Assembly (NCBI GenBank): GCA_017311315.1
Contig: CM029660.1
Coordinates: 36,723,507-36,787,506 of the forward strand
Length of the DNA stretch: 64,000 bases
Reading direction: 5' to 3'
DNA from: Dendrocalamus latiflorus
Taxonomy: Eukaryota > Streptophyta > Magnoliopsida > Poales > Poaceae
Part shown: piece by piece, positions 47,080 through 57,008 of the stretch
Numbering within the stretch: the stretch's first letter is position 1
How the letters are laid out: each line of letters opens with the position of its first letter
Notes under the pieces: model-generated
The model's database searches: none
Told to the model about the DNA's origin: nothing
Seen by the model: the letters and a program-made list of their open reading frames with translations, nothing else
Program-made: the position numbers and the translations under genes

Positions 47080-47249
47080 CGAGAGAAGCGAAGAAGAATG
47101 GTGGTTCGGTGTGAGGCTAATCATCGGCTGAAGCTCAGTCACGCCTGCCACAACACATTGCTGGATTGATTGAATTGGGTGCGCGGTTTGGGGAATTCAT
47201 GGATGCACACCTTTTCAGCGCAAGCCAAGACTACGTCTATTCATATTCA

Positions 47250-47395
47250 TATAAACTTTTAACTTTAGCTAATATGTGTAGTAACAGTTTATCGAGAAGT
47301 TTATAGAAAGATATTTGTGTGTAATTTTGATCAATATAAATAAAGTCATTGTAGTGTGTACTGCAATTGATTAGTAGATCTTATCTTAAAAAGAT
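47250..47395 (-). repeat. Inverted copy of the dispersed repeat at 32.3-32.5 kb
   Basis: Read on the minus strand it contains CAGTACACACTACAATGACT and TTTATTTATATTGATCAAAA, close to CAGTACACACTGTAGTAACT and TTTATTTATATTGACCAAAA at 32485-32524. Confidence 0.6.
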
Positions 47396-47438
47396 ACTCC
47401 GTTTAAAAATTAGATATTATAAAAAAACTATTTATGAT

Positions 47439-47711
47439 AAAAAATAGTCTTTAGGAGTTAGTATGAACGGAACCACAGATACCTCTCCGGCCGATTGCTT
47501 TATTTGCTCTCACTCCTTCCTCTCCATGTCGCCCCAATTATGCCCCCTGGCCATTTCTCTGGTCCCTCACCCTGCTTTTTATATAAATAAGAAGCATGTA
47601 AATTAGCCTTTTCATTTCCTCAAACAAAAAGATAGAACCTTTTCATGGAAAGCTTTTCTTTTGAGAGCAAAAAATAGTCTTTAGGAGTTAGTATGAACAG
47701 AACCACAGATA
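47439..47711. repeat. 42-bp direct repeat, about 230 bp apart
   Basis: AAATAGTCTTTAGGAGTTAG followed by TATGAAC(G/A)GAACCACAGATA occurs at about 47440-47481 and 47670-47711, with one mismatch seen. It may mark an internal duplication. Confidence 0.8.
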
Positions 47712-47934
47712 TACTCCACAGCTAGAACATACTCCTATACATGCATGTACCCTAATTAAGTAGGGTTCAGAAAACCAACGGTAACAACTATTGCTCGGTA
47801 ACCGGTAATTCTTGTTTTCCGAACACCCATTTCATTGAAACTTCGAATGAACCGTGCACATTACTGAACTCTAATTTCAAACTTCCTATTTAATTATTAG
47901 ATTTTATTTTTTTCCTAATTCGTGAAAGCCCTAA

Positions 47935-48983
47935 GGGTGTGTTTGGATGCTAGGATGTCCCAGGGATGGAATGGTCCCGTTCCAATTTTGAGCTCATCCA
48001 GCTGTTTGGTTGGTGGAATGGGGAGAATGGAATGGAAGCAAATGGTCCATCTTAAGGGAATATTCCTCAAAAATCCGGTAGCATGCCATCCCACAAAAAA
48101 TACCGGACGCATCCATCCCACAGAATCCTCACGAGCGTTCTGTCACCCTCTCGTGCTCTCACCCCTCTCTCTCCCCCTCCCTGCTCCAGATCCAGATCTG
48201 GGCAGGACCCGCGCGAGCGGCGGCGCGGAGGCCGGCGTCGCAGGAGGTCGGGCGGCGGCGGCGTCGCGGGAGGTCGGCGTCGCGGGAGGTCCGGCGCGGG
48301 TGGTCGGCGTGGGAGGCCGGCGCGGGAGGTCGGCGTGGGCTGCGGCGGGGATCCGCGCGAGCGGCGGCGCGGAGGCCCGCGCGAGCGGCGTAGCGGGAGG
48401 TCGGGCGCGGGCGTGGGAGGTCGGTCGCGGGCAGCGGCGCTTGAGGCCGGAGCGGGAGGTCGGGCGGCGGCGAGGGAGGCCGGCGCGGGAGGTCGGTCGA
48501 GGGCAGGAGGTCGGGCGGTGGCGAGGGAGGCCGACGCAGGAGGTCGGGCGCGGGCGGCGGCCGGCGACGCTTGAGGCCGGCGCGGGCGGCGGCCAGGGAG
48601 GGCTGCGTGGGGAAAATTTTCTAATAAATGTCAAGGGAAAAAAATTCTAATAAATGTCAAGGGGAAAAAATTCTAATAAATGTCAAGGGGAAAAATTTTC
48701 TAATAAATGTCAAAGGGGAAAAAATTTCTAATAAATGTCAAGGGGAAAAAATTCTAATAAATGTCAAAGGGGTAACCTCACCAAGCAGGTTAGCATATCC
48801 TACTTTTCATCCCCATCCCACCAACCAAACAAGAGACGGAACGGTTCCATTCTTCTCCATCCCACTAACCAAACAAAAAACAGAACCATCCCGTACCATG
48901 AACCAAACACATGGACAGAACCATCCCGTTCCATCCCATCCCAAAAAACTGGAATCATCCCATCCCTCCAACCAAACACACCC
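47935..48983. mobile_element. PIF/Harbinger-like non-autonomous element, 1.05 kb
   Basis: The ends GGGTGTGTTTGG and CCAAACACACCC are perfect 12-bp inverted repeats, with looser inverted similarity further in (GGGATGGAATGG / CCATCCC words). TAA flanks both sides (47932-47934 and 48984-48986), the target duplication of PIF/Harbinger elements. The interior is unusual: a very GC-rich repetitive part (about 48180-48600, GGCGCGGGAGGTCGG words) next to an AT-rich minisatellite. No transposase is present; the long GC-rich frames look like repeat translation. Confidence 0.7.
48612..48772. repeat. Six-copy minisatellite, period 25-28 bp
   Basis: The core CTAATAAATGTCAA starts at 48621, 48646, 48673, 48700, 48728 and 48753. 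Spacers are variable G and A runs. Confidence 0.95.
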
Positions 48984-49199
48984 TAATAAAACAGACCAGT
49001 TTTGGGTCCAGAAACCAGGTGTGTAACCAGGCAAAAACTGGAAAAGCTTACTGATAAGTGTTGTTTTCCCTACTTCATTAACTTGGACTAGTAGAAAATA
49101 AAGATGCCATAAGATCAAAGTGTGCATACATCGATGCTGATCTATGTATACGGCGCTCTAGCTATCTGTGATCTCTTCCTCCTGTCCTGTCTCTACATA

Positions 49200-49430
49200 C
49201 TATTCTCCCCATTTTTTTTACTTGATTTTCTAGAGCCTGTACAATATATTTAAAATTATCTGAATTGAATATAAAAATGATATCATTAGATTTATCGTTA
49301 AAAATACTTCTATAATATTAAAATTTTATTAGTATATCTTTATATAAAGTTATAAAAATAACGGTCAAAATTGAATCTCAAAGACCGTAAAAAGTTGAAA
49401 ATGTCAAGTAAAAAAGAATGGAGGTAGTAG
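49200..49430. mobile_element. Stowaway-like MITE
   Basis: It is AT-rich and about 230 bp. The left end CTATTCTCCCCATTTTTTTT then ACTTGA faces TCAAGTAAAAAAGAATGGAG then GTAG at the right, an imperfect terminal inverted repeat. TA dinucleotides flank both sides. The ends resemble the CTCCCTCC... tips of grass Stowaway (Tc1/mariner) MITEs. Confidence 0.6.
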
Positions 49431-49480
49431 TATGGACTAATGCATGCACAGGCCGGATATATAGTGTCGAAGCTTTTTCT

Positions 49481-49824
49481 ATACTCTCAGGAGTACATAC
49501 TCTCATTTCTAATATACCACTTAAACAACTATGTTATACCTCTTTATCACTCTTGATATACTTAAATACTAATTCTAAGATATTTCAATACGACTTGGGT
49601 GAAAATTTTTATCGGAGCCCTTTATTTTTGCTATAGACACTTTTCATGTATAAAAGGAGTACATACATAAATTATGCTATAAAACTGAACTTTCATGAAA
49701 TTTTTAATGGAACTCACTTTGAAGTATCTTATAATTAATCATTATTAGAGTATTCTTAAATAGATAAAGAGGTATACAACACCATTAAAAGGTATATTAG
49801 AAGTGGACGTACTCATAGGAGTAT
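49481..49824. mobile_element. MITE with 35-40 bp imperfect inverted ends
   Basis: The left end ATACTCTCAGGAGTACATAC, then TTCTAATATACC, is mirrored at the right by GGTATATTAGAA, then GTACTCATAGGAGTAT. The interior is AT-rich and non-coding. The superfamily is not clear. Confidence 0.6.
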
Positions 49825-49838
49825 AAAACTATTTTCAT

Positions 49839-49862
49839 ACACACACACACACACACACACAC
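49839..49862. repeat. (CA)n microsatellite
   Basis: Twelve AC units. Confidence 0.95.
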
Positions 49863-50033
49863 CGCTGAAATGGGGCACCATGATTTCAAATGCACAAATT
49901 CAACTTAAGTTCGAGTGTATTTTTTTTAAAAAATGTCAGTTTTAGAGTATATACCTATCTATAACAATTTGAATGAAATCTATGATAAGTACCGATATTA
50001 CAGACATTTTTTGCTCTGAACTGTCTGTGATAT

Positions 50034-52841
50034 TGTAATACCACTAAATTTCAAAAGAGAGAATTAAGGGAAGAGAGGGGTGGTTTTTGCCGTCAGACCC
50101 TTCGGCTTTTGGAACGCCGAATAAGTAACGCTCGCAGAGGTTCCCAGACCACCCAGGGACGGTCGGCACCGCCTAGAAAACGACAAAAAGTAGCGCTCTC
50201 AGGGGTTCCCAGACCGTCCAGGGCTGGTCGGCACCGTCTCGCGTTGTGGGTTTTCGTCATTCGGCAGGAAACTCTATCCTTACCTGTTACCAATTTTCCT
50301 GCCGTAGCAGAAGAGCACCCAACAGTATAGGGCTACCGCTGGACCAAAAAGCCCTTAGGGCTATAGCCAGCCAAGGCAAAAAGGGAGGGGTAGAAGCGAC
50401 ATTTCGCAGTGAATGGAATGGCCATGCCTCTTAAGTAGACAAGACAGCACACAACCACTGCACCCACCCCACTTTTCTGCCATAGCCTCAAGAACCAAGC
50501 CAAGCACCCCTTCATTTTTATCCCTCAGCCGAAAGGTAGAGAGAAAGCAGAGCCAAGGAGCCCCAGGCACCACCTCCACTGTAGCCAAGCCCCAAGGATC
50601 AGCACCACCAGAGAGAAGAAGGTTGGAGGGGAGCCGGGGAGGGAGCAGAAGCCGGCGGAGGAGCAAGAAGTCGGCGACCACTTCGAGCCCTCCCAACCAT
50701 GAGCCCAAGAACCGTGCTAGGTAAAAATAGTAGCTAAAGCAAGTAGAGTAGCAGGGAGAGGAGAGACTTCCTGGTGGGAGTGGCCGGCCGGCGAAGGAGT
50801 CGTGGCTGGCAAGCTCGAACCATCAGGCGACCGGGGGCGGCGGCGCCTAACCCTACCGCCGCGCGCATGCCAAGGGAGGCGGATCCGGTCCCAGCCGACC
50901 GAATCCGAGGCGGAGCAGGGGAGGTGAGCAGGGCGACGGCGACGGCGAGATCAAGGGACGGCGGAGGCGGCCGAATCCGTCCATGGCCGACCGGAACCGA
51001 GTGGGGAGGAGGGGAGTAGGCGGCGGCCGGCGGCATAGCGGCGGCGGATCCGCCCTTGCCCGGTCGGATCTGCCCACGGCCGGCCGGTTTTGAGAGGGGA
51101 GATGGAGTATGGGGGGCGGATGGTGGCGGGAGGGGCCGGGCTGGGCTGTGGCCGGCCGGACCCGAGGGAGGAGCGGCGCCAGAGGGGGAGGCCTTCGGCT
51201 GGGAGGAGGAAGAGAGGAGGAGGCGAGTGGCTTCGGCCAGGTAGGAGGAAGGGAGAGGGGGAGCGCGAAGGGAGGCGGATCCGGTCCCAGCCGACCGAAT
51301 CCGAGGCGGAGCAGGGGAGGTGAGCAGGGCGACGGCGACGGCGAGATCAAGGGACGGCGGAGGCGGCCGAATCCGTCCATGGCCGACCGGAACCGAGTGG
51401 GGAGGAGGGGAGTAGGCGGCGGCCGGCGGCATAGCGGCGGCTGATCCGCCCTTGCCCGGTCGGATCTGCCCACGGCCGGCCGGTTTTGAGAGGGGAGATG
51501 GAGTATGGGGGGCGGATGGTGGCGGGAGGGGCCGGGCTGGGCTATGGCCGGCCGGACCCGAGGGAGGAGCGGCGCCAGAGGGGGAGGCCTTCGGCTGGGA
51601 GGAGGAAGAGAGGAGGAGGCGAGTGGCTTCGGCCAGGTAGGAGGAAGGGAGAGGGGGAGCCAGAGAAGAAAAGGTGGGGTGCGGCCGAATGGGGAGAAGA
51701 AGGGAGGAAAAAAAAGAAGAGGAAGGGCCGGCCGAGCAAGAAAAAAAAATAGGGAAAGAAGGAAAGGAAAAAAAAAGAAAAGGACTAGAGAAGAGGAAAG
51801 AAAAGAGGAGAAAAAGGAAAAAAAAGGGGGAAGAAATAGGAAAGGAAAAAAAGAGGGGTTTCTGGGGCCTGCGCGACAGATCCCTGAAAACCCGTGGAGG
51901 TCCTGAGTCGACTTCGTCCGCACGTTGTTCCGCTCCGTTTGGCTAACAGGCAAGTACATGGTAGAGCGGTAGACCAATGTTTATGAATATGCAATGTTTA
52001 CCCGATATGATGATATTTATGTGGAAATGCGTTGGTTACATGATATCTATGTGGAAATGGGATGTTTACATGATATAAGGTTGCACGGTAAATGATGGCA
52101 AAGATGACGGAGGGAGGTAGGCAATGATGCTTATCTGCTAATAATGTTAATAATGAGCATGATTATGATCATGGGCATATGCATTTGCATGAGGAGCACT
52201 CAAGAGTGAGGGCGGTGAGAAAGTCCCTAGCTATGAGTAAAGCTAGCGGACTAATCCGGAGTGCTCTTGAGTAAGACCTGCTTCGGTAGGCCTCCACGGG
52301 AGTGGAGGGGTCCCGTGCCTAAGAGGGCGGGCCCACGATGGGTGAACATCGACGGGTGTTCACTCGGCAGTACCGGTACTTGCAAAGTGGTGAGCATATG
52401 AGCATGTAGAGTAATGAAGCATTGCATTGATGGCATAGCAATGGTTGGCTATATGAATGATGACACGAACATGATGATATATGTGGATTATGTTTAAATG
52501 CTTACTTATGTTGGTAGTGCCTATCGTTCTGTTATGTACTTGCTGAGTCGGTGGACTCACCCTTGCTTCATTGATGTTTTTAGGTGACCGTTGAGGACGA
52601 CATGTATGGGCGGGAATAGCACATGAATAATTGGCACGAACCAGTAGCACTCTTTGTATCACCTTTTGTCAGTTTATCTAGCCTTTACTAGGCTAGAGTA
52701 ATCGCTAAAATGCAATGTTGTATCCGAACGCAGCAATATGAACAATCTTAGTGTTGGCTTAAATTCTCCTAGTGTTGTCGAAATGGTAAGAGTATGCGGA
52801 GGTGGTAACATTCTGGCCCAGAGTGTGGGCGGGGTGTTACA
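50034..52841 (+). repeat. Left LTR, 2808 bp
   Basis: It matches the right LTR almost exactly apart from an extra tandem copy of about 396 bp in its GC-rich middle. Only a few other differences were noticed (for example CCTAACCC against CCTAGCCC near 50849, and GATATAAGG against GACATAAGG near 52075) plus poly(A) run lengths. A long purine-rich tract spans about 51690-51860. Long minus-strand frames across 50734-51977 are Pro/Ser-rich and mirror this composition. Confidence 0.95.
50872..51663. repeat. 396-bp tandem duplication, left LTR only
   Basis: Copy 1 is about 50872-51267 and copy 2 about 51268-51663; GGATCCGGTCCCAGCC starts at 50881 and again at 51277. The two copies differ by a few bases (for example GGCGGATCC / GGCTGATCC). 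The right LTR has one copy. Confidence 0.92.
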
Positions 52842-52843
52842 GT

Positions 52844-52855
52844 TGGTATCAGAGC
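52844..52855 (+). promoter_or_regulatory. Primer-binding site, tRNA-iMet type
   Basis: TGGTATCAGAGC lies two bases after the left LTR and is the usual minus-strand priming site of plant Gypsy and Copia elements. Confidence 0.9.
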
Positions 52856-55800
52856 GGGCGTTAGGTCCGTGGTAAAGAAATTTGACAATCTAGGTTAATT
52901 ATTCAACTAAAATTTGACTTAGGCCTAATAATTAAATTAAAATTTGACACACTGTTGCACCATAGGTTGGGGAATGGGTCTTTTATTGTATGTACGCTTT
53001 CGCAGCCTTGATGTTGAGCTGTGCTGTTGAAATGGATGGTTGTGGGCTAGCTGTGTGATTGGGTATCTGTCTTGAACAAAGATGCCGAGAGATAGAGAAC
53101 GCGAACGTGTGCATAGTAAGATGAGATTAGGTCAAGCATTGCATTGTCGCTTCTGTTAGTCATGTTGTTGATTTGCAATGCTTGACGTTGATGCTTGTGA
53201 GTTGATAGCAAGCATTTGAGCTTGTTATTTGTGTGCCCTATGGGACTTTGCCATGATTGTATCGTGTACCGATGCAATAAAGGCTGGGACTGTGGCCACT
53301 GGATAGGCCTGGTCATGTTGCCAGTTGTGGTATTGAGGTAGTGATGTTTTGCTTCAGTTTCGGGGAGTTGGTTCCCTTTGGTTAGCAACTCGTTGAGTTG
53401 TTTCGTAAATATCCAATAGTAGGGAGTGTTCCATGCAAATCTGGTTTTTAGGAGAATTTTGATTATATGAATGATTGGAGTAACTTGCATGATGAGACCA
53501 TTTTTTTAGAGAAGGCAATATCCAATAGTGGTTGAAGTGCTGGATTAGGCGTATGTGAGATATGGAGATTAAAGTAACAAGTTAGTAGGACTTGGTGTTC
53601 AAAATTGTGAGAACCCAGGAGAGTAAATTAACTTTAGTTATGTTTGTGGGATTAAAGTTGAGTTGAACCCAATGAGGATTTAGTAGTAACATGGGGACTA
53701 GTTATGTACAGCATATCCATTTATGTTTAATAGTTGGATGTGAATTATTGGTGAACCAGTTGGTGATTATAGTTGCTTAGACTGTTGAGCCACATGGATT
53801 GACTGGTATCATGATGGTCCCAATCGATTAGCCCAATCGTGCAATCTAGGCATGCTAAGAAGTGTGCTAATTTATTATTTTGGTGGAAAATCTCTCATGG
53901 GGTTATCCTTTCAATTGATAATAGGCGAAGGATTATAAAGCTAAGTCCGCTAATCCCGCACCATAATTGATTATTATAATCATGACCAATGTTTTGGAAG
54001 ATTCTAATAGTTGTAATGTTAGAACTCTATTGGGATTAGTTGGGAGAATAAGAATGAGGATCTTAATGTCGGATAAATCTTCCAGCTAAATTGAATAGGG
54101 AAGAATTGTTATAGAGTTAAATGAGACCCAAATTCTGAGGGATGAAGTTAATAATGTTCTAGTGAGATTTGGTGGCAATATTAAAGCATGAGTTGGTGGA
54201 GTTGCCACTGTATTTTGTAGGAAATTATATGCACGCCTATGGAAGTAGAACAGACGGATTCTATGCTTAAAAGCAATTGTGATTTATGAAAGTACATACG
54301 ATGTGTGCTAAAATCCGGGTGATTGATCATCCTTAAAGTTGAGCTGGCGGAGATTAATTAGCGTTTTGGAATTAGGTGCTCATGGGATCATTTATTGATA
54401 GTGGATCTATTGATCAAAGAGCCTTGACCACATCTTGTGGTATGCGCGCTTGATAGTTGTTATGATTGATGTTTTATACAATAAGGTGGTAGTGTTTGAT
54501 GAACTATAGAGTAAATATGGGGAATAAAGTATCCGGTGAGCCGTGGAAAGGTTCAAGATGGGATACTAAAAGTCAATGACTTATGTATTAGCAAATTGAT
54601 ATTTGCTAAGCTGTGTAAGCAGTACAAGAGGTACTGGCTTGTTGTGGTTGTGGGGAAGAGAATTTTAATTGGTTTCTATGTGGGTATTTGGAAGAAACAC
54701 TTTGTGTTTTAGCGTGCATTATCATTTGAGGTCCATGACTTCGAAGGAGGTCATGTTTAGTTCTATCAATGATGAATGTTCGGAGGTGCGGCAGGAGATC
54801 CGCATGACTTACAGATTGATTTATGTGCATGTGTCATGAGTGCTACCTGACTTCCCTCATTTCTGCATATGAGATTTCCCGGACGAGTGGTCCGTGGCGC
54901 TCCCGAACGCGTAAGTTTCGGGCGTACCTAGGAACGAAGTCCTAGGCGTACTCAGGAATGAGTCCTGAGCGTTTCCTAAACATGTAATTTTCGGTTGTCT
55001 GGAGTTGAGAGTCTAAAGTGGGCCCGGGTGCGTCAACTAGGGTAATGTAATATTTGGATTTTATTGTATCTCTCCATTTTCTTGGTGTTAATTGTCTATT
55101 GTGTTTGTTGTGTTGTGATGCTCTGGCCAGAAAGAACGGTTCTCCTATCTAGGCGTTGCATCATTGAAAGAGTGAATCCCGTTTTGGCGGAGTTTTGTAG
55201 TTGTTTTGGGAGAGTGAGTGATGAACTCATTCTCAAGTCCTGTCTTGTTGGAGAATGAAAGTTGTTGGGATTTCGTTCTGTTTGGATGTTTAAATTTGGT
55301 AGACTTCTTATCTCTGGAGGGATTGAAATCCCTTGCTCTCAAAATAAATGTTAAATTCATAACATGAAGCTCTATTGGGCCTAGATCTAGAGTGGATGGT
55401 TGATATGTTGGTAATAGGGTGATCATAAAGATTTGTGTGGCTAATAGAGTTCTGAGTTGATCTTATGCCATAATCCTGGTAGGAAATTGATTAGGGATAA
55501 AATTGGTCTTAAAGGCGAAACCAAGGATCGATTGTGTTTTCGCAGCTAGCAGCGTCTGTGGGAAATGATGGTGACAGATGTCACATTTAAGCTGGTAAAG
55601 CATGGGTAGTGATGAGAGTATGATATTCTGGTGAAAGAGCTTCCCTGATTTATGTTTTGAGGTAATCATCGCTAGGTGTTATTGTTTTAGATTGCTTGAT
55701 TCCAATAACATAGATCGAGGATGATACTAATATCGGAGTTCTTGGAGGAGTATTAGGAACCTTGGTTTATGAACCTCATACTTGTTGACAGTTAGTAGAG

Positions 55801-56595
55801 GCTAAAAGATCGAGGAAAAGTTAAAGTAGAGCTATTGGAAGATTTAGTTATTTGATGTTAAATGAGATCCTGATGGAGCTTACCTTCTTCTGTGGATATG
55901 AGAAGTTGAGAGTTGGTGTGATTTGTTTTACCCACCGTGTTTGGTGGCCATTATTTAAAGAAGTAGTCAGGGGTGTAATCCATTACATGGGTAACGGGAA
56001 TGTTTTGATATGTCGAAACATGGGAGCCTATTGTTCTTGCTAAGAGAGTTAGTGAGAACTGTCTTTGCGAGTTTAGTCACATGGATGTGTGATCGATATT
56101 GATTTTTCGGGGACACGAAGTAAAATATCTCTCGTGTTATCGACTGAAGTGAATGATCGATAGTCAGAGGATTATTTTGGGTTACCCTGATTTGGGAAAT
56201 TGTTCATGGCCACTTTGAGGGATAGTGGATTTAAGTGGAAAGTTGCGGTACTTCCGCATTTTACTTGTGGTCTATGTGGTTTTGGCTAAGGAGTTATCCA
56301 TATGCCTAAAAGAATATGCTTTCCTTTCTTGGAAAAGAAAAGACTGATTTGGGGACTAGAAATATTTCGCTTGGTATATGCAGCATAAAGTTGTTTATTA
56401 GGATGATGATTGATTTCCTGTGGGGAAACGAATTTCCTTCTGTTTTGGGAGAAGGGTTGGTGTTTGTAGATGAATGAGTTGATTCCATGAATGTTGCGTG
56501 ATATTCTTCTTGTAAAAGAGAAGAGCTCTCCTTGTTGCAAATAAAAGCAGCTTTGTCTCTTTTATGCAAGCTATGAGAGTGTTTTTCCTAAAGGG

Positions 56596-56916
56596 TTGGA
56601 GGTTTTCTTATGCCGAGGCATGAGAATTGAGTCTATGCATGGAGTGCACAATGTGTTTCATGTTTCGATGTTGAGAAAATTCTTACAAGATCCAGAGCAT
56701 GAGATTGTGTTGGAACCGGTGTCTATAAAACAAGACCTCACCTTCGAGTCCCGTTCAGTTCGGATTCTGGAGGAATCAGGGAAGGTGTTGAGGAATAAAG
56801 TGATAAAGTATGTCAAAGTGCTTTGGTCGCATCAGTCCGAGCGAGAAGCAACATGGGAGTTGGAGTCTCGCATGCGCGAGAAGTACCTCGAGTTGTTCTC
56901 CACGGGTATGAGTTAA
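56596..56916 (+). pseudogene. Gypsy integrase C-terminal tail
   Basis: A 106-residue frame holds HGVHNVFHVSMLRKFLQDPE, then VLEPVSIKQDLTFESRSVRI, KVIKYVKVLWSHQ and EREATWELESRMREKYLELF. This is the tail that follows the integrase core in plant Ty3/Gypsy polyproteins. The catalytic core and all upstream domains are missing from this element. Confidence 0.88.
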
Positions 56917-56995
56917 TGTTGTGTTATGAGCAGTTAGTTTATTTTGTTTTTCCGTGCGGATTGTTGAATGCCAGAATTCGGGGTCGAATTCTGTT

Positions 56996-57008
56996 AAGGG
57001 GGGTAGAA
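56996..57008 (+). promoter_or_regulatory. Polypurine tract
   Basis: AAGGGGGGTAGAA directly precedes the right LTR and is the expected plus-strand priming site. Confidence 0.85.

Larger units (their letters stand above)
45818..47934. other. SKU5-like 3' UTR and intergenic repeats
   Basis: The 3' UTR probably reaches about 46150. No exon is seen. The stretch holds a long GA microsatellite, an inverted copy of the repeat at 32.3-32.5 kb, and a duplicated 42-bp segment, listed separately. Confidence 0.5.

Noticed and set aside
47922..48650. Frames of 242 and 163 residues rich in Gly, Arg and Ala
   Set aside because: They translate a GC-rich tandem repeat inside the Harbinger-like element and are open in several frames at once.
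50734..51977. Long minus-strand frames of 232 and 374 residues, and their counterparts at 57709-58557
   Set aside because: They lie wholly in LTR sequence, are Pro/Ser/Phe-rich complements of a purine-rich tract and repeat with the tandem unit. They are composition, not genes.
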